Shown in pieces: positions 49,056-61,300 of a DNA stretch of 64,000 nucleotides. The DNA is from Jacaranda mimosifolia (lineage: Eukaryota; Streptophyta; Magnoliopsida; Lamiales; Bignoniaceae): assembly GCA_018894105.1 (NCBI GenBank), contig CM032122.1, positions 40,331,404 through 40,395,403 of the forward strand, in the 5' to 3' direction. The notes under the pieces were generated by a model. It was not told where the DNA came from. It worked only from the letters and a program-made list of their open reading frames with translations, and did not search any database. The number at the start of each line of letters is the position of its first letter. Positions within the stretch are counted from its first letter, which is position 1. Made by a program: the position numbers and the translations under genes.

Positions 49056-49434
49056 GTACCTGTTTGGTTTTGTTTTCAAATACCCATTTCATTTTCTGTA
49101 AAAAATGAAAACAGAAAACTATCAATTTCTCTCTTATTTTCACAAACACTTTCATTTTCAAAATATTCTCCAAAACACACTATTACACACTCTCTCTCTC
49201 CATTTTCACTTTTTATCGCCTTTTATTTTCTCATACTCATATTTGCACGACTTTTAATACAAAAACACTATATTTTTCAAATACAACTCATTTTCAACTC
49301 TACATAATCATTACATTTTAAATAAAACTTTCAAACAATATTTTATTTTCAAATTCAAATTTATAACCAACTTTTCACTAATTATTTTCTAATGAAAATG
49401 AAAATGCCTCCAGAAAATAAATTCAAACGGACCC
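49056..49434. mobile_element. Tourist-like MITE, copy 2
   Basis: 379 bp flanked by TTA on both sides (49053-49055 and 49435-49437), the PIF/Harbinger duplication. The left end is GTACCTGTTTGGTTTTGTTT; the right end, reversed, is GGGTCCGTTTGAATTTATTT. Internal words such as CATAATCATTACATTTT are shared with the copy at 15141-15480. Confidence 0.75.
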
Positions 49435-49437
49435 TTA

Positions 49438-51115
49438 CTTTTTAGAAAAAAGCTTGTAAGATTCTCAAATCTTATTCTGAAAGTTACAAGTTGGTTTTTC
49501 AAAAAATTTGTTAAACAATTTATGATTTTTTTAATAAGATATTATTGAGGAATTACAAGCACAATTGTGGATGATACTTTTATTTTATTTAACTAAGTAT
49601 ATTTTGGTGTGGTGGTCTTGTTCAATTGTGAATGCATCTGAAATCCCTTTTGTGGTGGAAAAGTGGTACAGTGAATCTCATGTTTGTGATGCGCTGCATA
49701 TTTAGGGTGAGACACAAAATCCAAATGTGGAATATAGCAAGATTTTATTCCCACCCCAAAAGTGAAGCATTTGGTCTCCTTTGGAAGAGATATCATGAAT
49801 GATTCATTGGTTTATGGTCTGATATTCCCAAACACTTTTTATTTTTTTTTATTTTTGAGTCAAACAATTAATGCATCATTATATCATATATCAATTAATC
49901 CCGATAAACGATTACAAATTGTAACGAAATATATTATTGTTGTTGTTAGTATTATGATTATAAAAAACTCATGAAAGTGAAATATTGATTGAATATCACT
50001 GCAATATATTGAACACTATTTTTAAATATTATTTGCATTTGATACATATTATATGTATTAAAATAATGAAAAGCGCATTAGCACGCTTACAAAATTTATA
50101 AAATACTTTGAGCTTAATCAAATTCGGATTGAGCCAACTCAACTTATTTTATATTTGTCATGCGTCTGTATTTTTAAATTTGAACCTCAAATTTATATAT
50201 ATTTTTTATATATAAAGAACCTAAGGCCTTCTTTTAGTGACGGAAACATTTAAATTCACGCAAATATATTAAAGATGGAATTTGTATGTGAACAAATTGA
50301 AATATTTCTTTATATTATATGTAAATAGTGTTGAATAGAGCCACATAATATTCGTTTTAAGTGTTTAGGGTCGAATTATATTTGGTTTAGCGCTAAAGCG
50401 GTTTCTAAAAGCTCAAACAATTATTAGGACGATTGAGATCATAGTGACAAAAATTCTATAAAATTTGAATTAATATAAAATAGAAAATAAAAATGATAAA
50501 TTGCAAACCATGCCTATTGACAATTTGACAAAGGTCTTCTACTGGCCCGATACAAAAAGCCAATTAGAAAAATAATTTGAGGCCTCATGACCAATTGACC
50601 AGGACAGCATTAATCCATCCACAGTGGGCTGTGGGCTTATCCTTGCACTTTATTCTTTATTCTGCCATGGGCCCGAACTATTGAAGAGTTATTATTGAGA
50701 TCGTTTCCAATTAAAGGTGTAAATAAGACGAGACGATTCGTGAATAATTCAAATCTGTTAGTTAAACAAGTTGAGTCAAGTTTAATAATATTCAATTTAA
50801 AAAGCTTGCGAGCCTAAACAAACTTTTTTATATTTTGTATTTTTAATAATAATAATTTGTTATTTTTAAGAAAATAATATTTTTTTTAAACGTTTATAAT
50901 TATATATTTTATTTTAAGTCTAAATGAGTTCGAACTAATTTAAATCTAATACGAGCTCGAGTTCATCCAAATTTATATAAATCGAATTCTTCTATTAACT
51001 TGTGACAAGTCTTATCGAATTGAGCAAAATAAGACTTGGCAAGGCTCGCTCGAACTTTTGTCTATTCAACAAGTCAAGAGTTTGCTATAGTCAAGCTCAA
51101 CTAGGCTCAACTCAT
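49438..51115. other. AT-rich intergenic DNA
   Basis: No gene or clear repeat family seen. Low-complexity A/T sequence with scattered short frames. Confidence 0.5.
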
Positions 51116-51118
51116 TTA

Positions 51119-52970
51119 GGCTATGCTTGCTTGTGAGAAATTCTCACAAGCAAGCCCTCAAAAACAAAGAAATTCTCCTAGATGTGTGGTTGTTTGTAGA
51201 AAACTTTTCCACCTCACAAAATTTCTCTAAAAAATTCCTCCTCTTCTCTTTTGAAAATTTTTGAAATTTTTCCCTCCTTCTCACAAACAATCACTCTCAC
51301 CTATCACATCAATTATAATCATTACACTTTTACCTCACAAAAAATCACTATCTCATAACATATAATTAAATTTATACATAATATTTTTATATTAAATGAT
51401 TTTTTTATAATATAATTATTTACATGTATATATTAACATTTAAATGAAATTATATCATAATATGTAGTTATAATTACACATAATATTTTTATATTAAAAT
51501 ATTATTATTTTCTTAAGATAGTTATTTTGATGTAGTTAATATTTAAACAAAATTATTTTTGTAATAAATAATTATAGTTACAAGTAATATTTTTATATTT
51601 AAATATAATTATTCACACATTTTTAATATTTTATAATATTATTTTCATAATATATAATTATATTTACACATAAAAATTACATTTATATTTTAATATTTAC
51701 ATAAAATTATTTTCCTAATACATAATTATATTTGCACATAATGTTGTATTATTGGAACAAAATTGTTTCCATAATATACAATTACATTTGCACATAAAAT
51801 TTTAATATATTTAAATAAAATTATCATCATATTATATAATTATTTTTACACATTATATTGTATTATTTAAATAAAATTTATATCATATTATATAATCATA
51901 TCTGACGTTTATATATTATATATTATAAATAATAATACGAATATATTAAATTTCATTTTTATAAAGAAATAAGAACTATTGTTTGACTATTTAAAAAATA
52001 ATAGTATTTTAAATATACTTAAGGAATTTATAGTACACATTTAATATTTAATATATGATTAAATATTTAATATATATTTCATGAATACGCATAAAGAATA
52101 TATATTTAATATGTATATATATATATTAATAAATAAATAACAACATGTTAACGGATAAATTATAGTACAATTTTAAAATAAATATTTAACGAATATGTAG
52201 TATATATTTAATATTTAATATAGGTAATGAATTTGTCCATTATATGTAATATTTAATATATGTTGTGATATTTAATATATGTTTAATCGATATACATAAA
52301 GAATTTATTTTTAATATATATTAATAAATAAATAATTTATATTTAACAAAAAATATAGGAATATATTAAATATATTTAACAAATATTTAGTATATATGCA
52401 ATATTTACATTATTATTAAATACTTTATATATGTTTATTGAATATACATGAATATATTATATTTATATTCAATATATAAATTATTAAATTCTCACAAAAA
52501 AATTACAAATTTTAATCAAATAAATTCATAAATTTATTCAAAATTAAATTTCATTATAATATACGGAATATTTTAGATAATAATAAATTAATGTTAATTT
52601 ATTCTACAATATTGTATATATAAATAATATATAAATTTGTTTACATAAAAAAAAAAAACTCATAACCAATCACAATCTCTTAAAATTTTCTCATAAAACT
52701 TTTCATAATTAATCACCACTTCATAAATTTCACTAAAAAAAAAAATATCACAACCAAATACATTCTCACAACTTTCCCTTACAAAAAATTCTCACAAACA
52801 ATCACTACCTCACTTTCTCTCACCTGTCAGATCAACTGTAATCATTACAATTCTACCTCACAAATAATCACTATCTCATAAAATTTTTTTCCACCTCACA
52901 AACCAAAAAAACCTCACCATTTCCTCCAAAAAATGAGAAAGGGAAAATGAAAACACAAGCAATCACAGCC
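51119..52970. mobile_element. 1.85-kb non-autonomous PIF/Harbinger-like element
   Basis: It is flanked by TTA on both sides (51116-51118 and 52971-52973). The terminal inverted repeats are GGCTATGCTTGCTTGTG (left) and, reversed, GGCTGTGATTGCTTGTG (right). The interior is extremely AT-rich, with repeated words such as TAATTATATTTACACATAA, and no coding evidence. An 85-bp block near 51280-51360 recurs directly near 52790-52880, close to the other end. This suggests growth by internal duplication or nested insertion. Confidence 0.7.
51125..51155. repeat. Perfect hairpin at the left end of the Harbinger-like element
   Basis: GCTTGCTTGTGAGA and its exact reverse complement TCTCACAAGCAAGC flank a 3-base loop. 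The hairpin is a fold-back of the terminal repeat itself. Confidence 0.9.
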
Positions 52971-52973
52971 TTA

Positions 52974-54080
52974 CATTCCTATTTCCAACACCCTAACAAT
53001 TTTTGTGATTTCAAGTTATTTAACAGGCTTGCTAAAATTGTTGGAGAAGTCTCCTTTTTCCACCCAAAAATCAAATGATGTCTTCCAAGTCATATTCATC
53101 AATTAATTTTTGATGTAGGTACTTATAAAAACATATTATCTAACAAACAATGCTTTGTGGAGGTGTCATAATTTGATGTGTTCATATCATTCAAACTAAG
53201 GGTGAAAATTAATTGTGTCTGGAAGAGTCGATTTAATTCATTTAAAAAAAAACAAAAATTACAAATTATTTGAACATTTTAATTATGTGTTGTATGAAAG
53301 TATATTATTTGTTAAGATGATTAAAGATATTATGCGTTTACAATATGACGTTTTTTAGTAGATAAATATTTAATCTTATCTACATTTTATAAGAATGTAG
53401 ATATTTATAATATTATAAATAGAAAACGTAATTAATCAATAATATCAGCTACGCGTCACTTTCTTGATAGTGTGAAAATCACAATCATACATCCTCTGAT
53501 GTAGCAATTCATTATTATTTATTTGTCCCAATTTAGTGATAAAAAAGAAGAAAAATACCACCGACAAGGGCGATACCTATCTGGGTACCTCAACTGAACC
53601 AGAGTAGTAATAACCTGTAACTTCAAATTGAAGGCAGATTTTCTTTTTCTTTTCGTTCAAATCTCTCTCAAATTTTCTTAACTTTTCCTGTCTGAATTGC
53701 TGTTTCTTTAAGTTAAATAATCATCCTAAATGATTCACTAATTGAAAGATCCAATCTTGTCCCAGATACAATCCAATTCTTGAAATAAAGGCCTGTTTGT
53801 TTTGCACAATCTTTTAACCCTTTTTTGTTTTTCCCTTTTCTTTCCTCTTCAAATTTGCTGCTCCCTTCTGCAGACAACCCAAATTCCACCTCAAGATCCA
53901 ATCTTTATTAGCATTTCTGTCTGAAAAAATTGAGGGTTTATCTCAGATCATTGGTAATTAAACCCTAAACCTCACTTTTTCTCTCTCATCTGCTGTAACT
54001 ATATTGCATTCTCTCCCCAAGATCCATACTTTTTCTTGTTATATCAGTCTCTGGGGATAAGGGTCTTTTCCAGATCACTG
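52974..54080 (+). other. Flank and leader of the O-fucosyltransferase-like gene
   Basis: 52974-53500 is AT-rich without features. 53630-54080 is T/C-rich leader-like sequence with a telobox-like AAACCCTAAAC at 53960-53970. The similar stretches TCTCAGATCATTGGTAATT and TCCAGATCACTGGTGAG offer two candidate leader donors; the second at 54080/54081 pairs with an acceptor at 54252-54254. Confidence 0.5.
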
Positions 54081-54266
54081 GTGAGTGCTTTGCTCAAGCT
54101 ACATTTGATTTCTGTTCAATTCTGCTGTCACATTTTCAATTTCGAGAACCTGCTGCTGCTTCATTTGAAGGTCCAAGATCCATTCTTGGGCTTTTAACTT
54201 CGGATTTTTAAGTAGTTTTTATGAATTCAATTTGAGGGTCTTGGGAAAATTCAGGGCTCTGCTTAA

Positions 54267-55928
54267 ATGAAAGAATTGAACCCAACAGATCCAATTGGGC
54301 AAAACGTAATTAAGCTAATAAGCAATGTGTGCTTTTCAGTTTTTGTATTCTCAGTGCTTATTTTCAGTGTAATTGCCATAACTTACCAACCCCCTGACCC
54401 ATGGGAGTCAGCCAGAGCCCTGACTAAGGTTTTCACAGAAGTCGAAAATGCTACCTTTCAGACCGACAATTCGGTCCTGAAAACTGGTGAGGACATTGCT
54501 GCTGCTCCAGTGGCAAGTCCTGTGGGATCAGTGGCACCTATTACTGAATCCACAATTGAGAAATCTGAGGAGGAAATCATGAAAAATGTGACTTTGAAAT
54601 CTGGTTGTGAGGATGCCTCTGTTGTCAATTGTTCGGATCCTAGAGTTCTCATCGCGATCCAGAGGTTTAATCTGAGGGCGTTTAAGGCAATTGCGTTCTT
54701 GGATTACCAAACTCCGGTGAATGGATCGAAGCCAGATGAGTGTGATGTGTCATGGAGGTTCAGGAACAAGAAAGAGAAGTCTTGGAGGAGGTATAGGGAT
54801 TTTCGTAGGTTTAAGATGGGGTTTAGGGATGATTGCAGTTACAAGGTTGTCCGTCCGGGGCGTTGGCATTCGGGTGTGAATGCTCGTCGTCCAAGAACTA
54901 GAGTTAATGCCACTGGAAATGGTCAGAGAGGGAAAGTTGTTCCGTCAGTTCGGGACGATGAGATCAATGATACGATTCCAATTCTGGGATCAGATTCAGC
55001 TTTTAGGAAGGGAAAGTACTTGTATTATTCTAGGGGAGGGGATTATTGCAAAGGAATGAACCACCATCTTTGGAGCTTCTTGTGTGCTCTTGGTGAGGCC
55101 CAGTATTTGAACAGGACATTTGTGATGGATATGAGCATTTGCTTGGCATCTATTCACACACAGAGCAATAAGGATGAGGAGGGAAAAGACTTCAGGTTCT
55201 ATTTCGATTTTGAGCATTTGAAAGAGACGTCTTCAATTGTAGAGGAAGGCGAGTTTCTCAGAGATTGGAGGAAATGGGACAAGACTCACAAGACAAAATT
55301 TCCGGTTAGAAAGGTCGCAAGCTATAAGACGACGCCAATGCAACTGAGGAAAGATAAAAGCACGATTATATGGAGACAGTTTGATGCTCCCGAGCCAGAA
55401 AACTATTGGTATAGGGTGTGTGAAGGTCCGGCTGCTAAATACATCGAACGGCCATGGCAAGCTCTTTGGAAATCAAAGAGATTGATGAATATAGTTTCTG
55501 CAATAAGTGGGAGCATGGACTGGGATTTTGATGCAGTCCATGTGGTCCGTGGCCAGAAGGCACAGAATAAGCAGATGTGGCCTCATTTGGATGCTGATAC
55601 TTCACCAGAAGCCATAGTTGCTAAACTTCAAGGGACGATTGCGCCTTGGAGAAACTTGTATGTTGCCACAAACGAGCCGTTCTACAATTACTTTGATAAG
55701 TTGAGATCTTATTACAAGGTTCATTTGCTTGATGATTATAAGTATTTGTGGGGAAACACAAGCGAATGGTACAATGAGACGACTCTTCTGAACGGTGGTC
55801 GCTCGGTTGAGTTTGATGGTTATATGAGAGTTGAAGTGGACACAGAGGTGCTTTATAGAGCGAAGAAACGTGTGGAGACATTCTATAACTTGACGAAAGA
55901 TTGCAAGGATGGAATCAATACATGCTGA
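54267..55928 (+). CDS. Type II membrane O-fucosyltransferase-like protein (single exon)
   Basis: 553-aa intronless coding region, probably a Golgi glycosyltransferase-like protein. A short cytosolic start (MKELNPTDPIGQN) precedes a signal anchor at about residues 15-40 (VCFSVFVFSVLIFSVIAITY). A Ser/Thr/Glu-rich stem with N-glycosylation sites follows. The C-terminal two thirds have the layout of the plant O-fucosyltransferase (GT106/PF10250-like) family: KYLYYSRGGDYCKGMNHHLW with EAQYLNRTFVMD, then DFDAVHVVRGQKAQ, then a late block NLYVATNEPFYNYFDKLRS. The usual HxRRGD-type donor motif reads VVRGQK, so enzymatic activity is uncertain. The start is supported by its place just after the leader-intron acceptor (54252-54254). 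Substrate unknown. Confidence 0.75.
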   Translation: MKELNPTDPIGQNVIKLISNVCFSVFVFSVLIFSVIAITYQPPDPWESARALTKVFTEVENATFQTDNSVLKTGEDIAAAPVASPVGSVAPITESTIEKSEEEIMKNVTLKSGCEDASVVNCSDPRVLIAIQRFNLRAFKAIAFLDYQTPVNGSKPDECDVSWRFRNKKEKSWRRYRDFRRFKMGFRDDCSYKVVRPGRWHSGVNARRPRTRVNATGNGQRGKVVPSVRDDEINDTIPILGSDSAFRKGKYLYYSRGGDYCKGMNHHLWSFLCALGEAQYLNRTFVMDMSICLASIHTQSNKDEEGKDFRFYFDFEHLKETSSIVEEGEFLRDWRKWDKTHKTKFPVRKVASYKTTPMQLRKDKSTIIWRQFDAPEPENYWYRVCEGPAAKYIERPWQALWKSKRLMNIVSAISGSMDWDFDAVHVVRGQKAQNKQMWPHLDADTSPEAIVAKLQGTIAPWRNLYVATNEPFYNYFDKLRSYYKVHLLDDYKYLWGNTSEWYNETTLLNGGRSVEFDGYMRVEVDTEVLYRAKKRVETFYNLTKDCKDGINTC

Positions 55929-56222
55929 GTAGATTAAGGTGCATGCCCTTTATGATCTTGTCTCATTATTTTTGTCTGTTTACAGTCTGTTGATTTCTGA
56001 AATAGGGAGTTGTTCAGGACTGTAGCTGTGATGCCATGTCTTATGCTTTGTATTGATTTTATTCAGTCTTGTTCTACATAGTATCTGCTTCCGCTTAGTT
56101 ATTAATTAACATTTGTATCCTTTTAACCTTTATATCCATTTCTTATGGGAAAGATAGTTTTTTTTCCCTTTTTTTAACACTAAAAAAAAAATGATTTTAT
56201 TTCAACTCAAAAGAAATTACAT

Positions 56223-56315
56223 GTCGAGTGGCCTGTGGCCCAGCGGTATAAGTCTTCCCCATAATGTGGGAGGTCAGGAGTCTGATGTGCTTGTGTATTA
56301 AAAAAAAAAAAAAAT
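56223..56315 (+). mobile_element. tRNA-derived SINE with 16-bp target-site duplication
   Basis: TCAAAAGAAATTACAT (56207-56222) and TCAAAAGAAATTATAT (56316-56331) flank the element and differ at one base. The head GAGTGGCCTGTGGCCCAGCG with GGTATAAG fits box A, and GGTCAGGAGTCTGA fits box B. A poly-A tail follows (about 56300-56314). The body is only 93 bp, so it is a short or 3'-truncated copy. Confidence 0.9.
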
Positions 56316-56331
56316 TCAAAAGAAATTATAT

Positions 56332-58160
56332 CATAAATATAAAAAGGAGAATGTGTGTTCCAACAAAATGATTTCAAACATAGAAACAGAGGCTCTTGCA
56401 ATGCAATGGAAAAAATGATAGTTATTCCCATGTCGCCATTGTTGTCGTTACGGCGAGGGTGGTGGTGGTGGTAGAGCGGTTATGAGCGCCGCGTCGGCGG
56501 CGGCGAAACTATTTTGTCATTATTTTTTAAAGTAAGATTAATTTCTTCAACTTCATTAAAAAAAAAAAAGTATTTTAAAATTTAATTCAAATTCATAATA
56601 GTTGTAAATAGGCCATAATAAATAATCTTAACCAAAATTTAATCTAATCTAATTACATTATTTAAAATGGTCCGTATCTTATACTTCTATCTTTTTCCTC
56701 TGTATATGATAATGTTGATAACCATTTTTTTTTTTTTTAAATTTAAATTTCATGAATCCATATAGTATGTTTTCCTTGTATGTCAATTTAAAATCTCATT
56801 AATTGTTTAAAACACATTTTTGGCTTACCCGTGAAATATTTTATTAATTGCAATCGGCAAAGATTAAATTGCCAATTTTCGTATATTATATTGTATTATT
56901 ATCAAGTGATCTTTGGTCAAATGACATTAGTCTCACAAAGAAAGTGCGGAGTGAGGAATTTAATGGACTCCAAGTGTGCGATACTGCAATTTATAAAAAC
57001 AATAAAAAAATAAATCATATTATATTGTTTCAGATGAAGCTCGTCTCGTACTTCTCTTTTCTTTCCTATAAATTTAAACCATGATTTTAGCTATTAATTT
57101 TCCCCCATATATATATATATCCAAATCATGATTTTAATTAATTTAGTAATTACTTAATTTAAGTTAATTTATTTTAATAGTTGTTTTTCTAATATCTTTG
57201 CCAACGAATGTCCAATTTATAATTCCAAAATTACACTTTATTGATTTCTATTTTTTTTCCCCTAAATTCCATCACGTGTTAATGAAATACACATTTTCTA
57301 TAAATTCTAGCTAAAATTGTTCCATCTTAATTTATTGATGTAATAACTCCTTAATTTGATAAATGTTTGTCTGCTCGGAATTTATTTACCTAGCTAAAAC
57401 TATTAATAATTTATTTGGATGTTTGGTTGGATGATCAGTAAATCATAAGATCATTCTTTTAACGATAGTTATATCTAAATTAAGTGATTGTAATATTAAA
57501 TAAATTGTTTGATTTGTTATATAAAATGTATTAATCTTGCTGAAATAAAAATAATATTATTTGGTTCAATTGTTTGGATGAATATTCAAGGTCAAAAACA
57601 ATATTTTGCAATGCGAACTACATGAACCTGTCGTGTTGGATAAATTATTCGGGAGATATAGTGGGTTCATTAATCTTACAAAATATATATACGCAGACAA
57701 ATAGATTACAAAGTGAAATACATTAACCAAATATGGGATGAGTCTTGATAAAATTAGTGAATCAAACTAGCCTGTAAAGTATTAATCACGAAGAAATAAA
57801 TTGTATTACGATCTTATTATAAAAGAAACATACTCAATATTAAATTAATATATTTTCAATGATTAACATTAAAAATGTTATCAAGAACAATTTAATGATA
57901 ATTAGTGAGTAAATTATATTATTATACAATAAATTATATTATAATGTACAGCACTTTTGCACCCATATCACATCTAATCATAAATGAATCCCATCTTAGC
58001 CTAATTAGGCCCACCATTATCAGCGTAAACCCCACCCCCGGCTTTGTTTTCCCTCCAGTTTTTTCCTGCTTTCAGATGTTGTACAGCGTGCTTCGAGGAC
58101 TTGTACATTCCCCAGCTTATTTCCAATGGATGGACAAAAATATCCCCAGTGCGTGTGTGC
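56332..58160. other. Intergenic DNA and promoter region of IMB3/KETCH1
   Basis: No gene seen. A small GC-rich GTG/CGG patch lies at about 56447-56512. The rest is AT-rich to 57900. Sequence from 57990 is more balanced and leads into a TATA box. Confidence 0.55.
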
Positions 58161-58170
58161 TATATATAAA
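58161..58170 (+). promoter_or_regulatory. TATA box of IMB3/KETCH1
   Basis: TATATATAAA lies 171 bases before the start codon. GA-rich (58210-58255) and CA-rich (58280-58297) leader stretches follow, as in many plant 5'UTRs. Confidence 0.6.
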
Positions 58171-58306
58171 CATTAGATAATACGCACCTCCACTGCGTGT
58201 GGTTCTGTGTGTGAGAGAGAGTTAAGAGACCAACGTTTCTAGAGAGAGAAAGAGAGATCACATAGACGAGCGCCACCCTCAAACACACACACACAGAGAC
58301 TATCAA

Positions 58307-58315
58307 AAACCCTAG
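58307..58315 (+). promoter_or_regulatory. Telobox-like AAACCCTAG in leader
   Basis: AAACCCTAG, 26 bases before the ATG. Teloboxes are common in plant genes for growth and translation. The role here is inferred from the motif only. Confidence 0.45.
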
Positions 58316-58340
58316 TCTGGAATCGCGGTGACTCAGTGAG

Positions 58341-61300
58341 ATGGATGCCGAGTCAACTCAGTTGCAGCAAGCCCAACTGGCGGCGATTCTGGGGCCGGAC
58401 CCGGCGCCCTTCGAAACATTGATTTCGCATTTGATGTCCTCCGCCAACGAGCAGCGGTCCCAGGCTGAGTCGATCTTCAATTTGCTCAAGCAGAACGATC
58501 CCAACTCGCTCGCGTTGAAACTCGCCCACCTACTGTCCTCCTCCGTCCACCTAGAGGCGCGAGCAATGGCCGCCATCCTCCTACGGAAGCAGTTGACTCG
58601 GGATGATTCGTTTATCTGGCCACAACTCACTGAGTCGACTCGCTCCGCTGTCAAAAACATCCTACTCTCTGCTATCCAGAACGAGGAATCCAAATCTATT
58701 ATTAAAAAGCTATGCGACACCGTTTCGGAGCTTGCCTCGTCGCTTCTCCCCGATAATCAGTGGCCTGAGATTTTACCCTTCATGTTTCAATGTGTAACTT
58801 CCAGTTCCCCTAAATTACAGGAATCCGCTTTCTTGATGTTCTCTCAATTGGCTCAATTCATTGGAGAAATGTTGATTCCGTATATCACGGATTTGCATAC
58901 CGTGTTTTTGAATGTACTGAATAATTCCCCCAATTCGGATGTGAAGATTGCCGCTTTGAGCGCGGTTATTAACTTTATCCAGTGCTTGACGACTCCAAAT
59001 GATCGGGATAGGTTTCAGGATTTGTTGCCGTCGATGATGAGGACGTTGACCGAGGCGCTGAACTCGGGGCAGGAGGCGACGGCCCAGGAGGCTTTGGAGT
59101 TGTTGATAGAGTTGGCTGGGACGGAGCCAAGGTTTTTGCGCAGGCAGATTGTCGATGTTGTGGGGTCCATGCTGCAGATAGCCGAGGCTGAGAGTTTGGA
59201 GGAAGGCACACGGCATTTGGCTGTTGAATTTGTGATTACCCTGGCTGAAGCACGGGAGAGAGCACCTGGGATGATGCGCAAGCTGCCTCAATTCATTAGC
59301 AGGCTCTTTGCTATTTTAATGAAGATGCTTTTGGATGTGGAAGATGATCCTGCGTGGCACAGTGCTGAGACCAAGGATGAAGATGCGGGGGAGACAAGCA
59401 ATTATAGTGTTGGCCAGGAGTGTTTGGATAGGCTTGCAATCTCCCTTGGTGGGAACACTATCGTTCCAGTGGCATCTGAGCAGTTGCCCGCTTATCTGTC
59501 TGCCTCTGAGTGGCAGAAGCATCATGCAGCCCTCATTGCCCTTGCACAAATTGCAGAGGGTTGTTCAAAGGTATAAATATAACAAGTGTATTGTTTGTAG
59601 CGTGGAAATGATTTTGATGATGACTATCATAATGTGTTGCACTTCTTTTCTGTCGTTTCTTGCAAACATTGTCTTCTATACTCGCCAAAGTTTTACTTAA
59701 ATCAAACTCATTGACAAACCTGTGTTATTTTAAGAGTTAAAGTTAGATCATAATTATGATTTGGCAAATTGCCAGGTTAATTAGTAGTTGATTGAGAATT
59801 CAAATGTTGTTTGGATTGTTTATGTATAGTAATTCAAATTTCAAATGGATTTGATGCATTATACCTTGTTCAAAAATGAAAATATGATGCAAAATTTAAG
59901 TTGAAATCTGTTTAATGTGCATCATTCCTTTTCTTTTTACTTATTCTTTCTTTTTCTTTTTTTCTTTAATTGTTTCCTGTGATCATGAATTATAGCCCAT
60001 TGTGGTTCGCTGATGTTTTGGTCCAGTAATTTTTATGGGATATGCATGGTGCCTCGATATCTTTTCTTGAATAACTTCATTGGAACACATTTGAGTTTGT
60101 TGGCCTATTTTCCTTTCTGGTCACTTAGGAATTTTCCCTATACCCGTATGAAACAATATGCTCCCTTTGTTGCTCTAAATAATTCCCTTTTTCATCTACT
60201 ATTTTAGGTGATGATTAAGAATTTGGAGCAAGTGGTGAACATGGTTTTGAATTCCTTTCAACATCCTCACCCTCGTGTGAGATGGGCAGCTATTAATGCA
60301 ATTGGTCAGCTGTCAACTGATTTGGGGCCAGATTTGCAAGTTCAGTACCACCAACGTGTGCTGCCAGCACTAGCTGCAGCTATGGATGATTTCCAAAATC
60401 CTCGAGTTCAGGTTTGTAAATTCTGTTGAGTCATCAACTATTTCTTTTCTTTGCTTTTTCTTTCTTTGACAACTCGCGTGTTGCCTTTGTCACATCCTTC
60501 TAGGTAAACTTGACGAATTGTGATGCATAGCTAATGAAAAATGCTTTTTATCTCAACTACTCCGCCTTTAAGTTTTTGTTTCCATGTATTTTTAGGATAC
60601 TATTAGGTTGTTGAGGAAAAGAAGGATTCTCCCTTCCGATTGAAAATAGTGAGCAACTATCTTGGGCTCAATATAATTATGTAGGATGTGGGAAGGTCAT
60701 AGATAATTTTCCTTAAAGCAAGTTATTAAAATAATTCTATGCAGAATAAGGAAACTTAGAGCACATAGAAACAAATTTGGTCATAAAAATGCTCACTATC
60801 TCACTTGGTTTTAAGTTGTTTATTCCTTTTGACACCTGTATGCTTAATTTTTTCAGTTGCAAATTGGATTTTATGGTTTCAATTTACTTCTTGAATCTAT
60901 CTGAGTGAAAGTGGATAAAGTTTGTAACTCATTTAACAATTCTATCAGTATTATTCCTAAATTTGGTGTATGTTTTCTGTCCAAGTGGGCAAGGAGTCCC
61001 ATCAAAAAGAAAGCATATAGCTACTAATTTATAACTAAACAAGGAAAAGAGAAATGCTGATGCACATTCTACCCCAGCTCAGCCAAAAAGAATGGAGTTC
61101 ATTGCTCTTGATTAAAATTATGGGACAACATTCCATACCAGGAATTTTTTCCGTTATTTTGGTTTTCTTGTTTGAGTTTAACTGCCATCTAATTTGTGAC
61201 ATATATTTTAGCTGCCTTAATTTCTTTTCATGTTGATTATCCTCTGCATTGCTGATATCATTCAGGTCTGGTACTCTGCTGTGTTCTCATCTTAATCAAA

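Noticed and set aside
56223..56315. tRNA gene
   Set aside because: Box A and B are present, but no cloverleaf can be completed and the sequence ends in poly-A with target duplications; it is a SINE. The same holds for 48039-48152.
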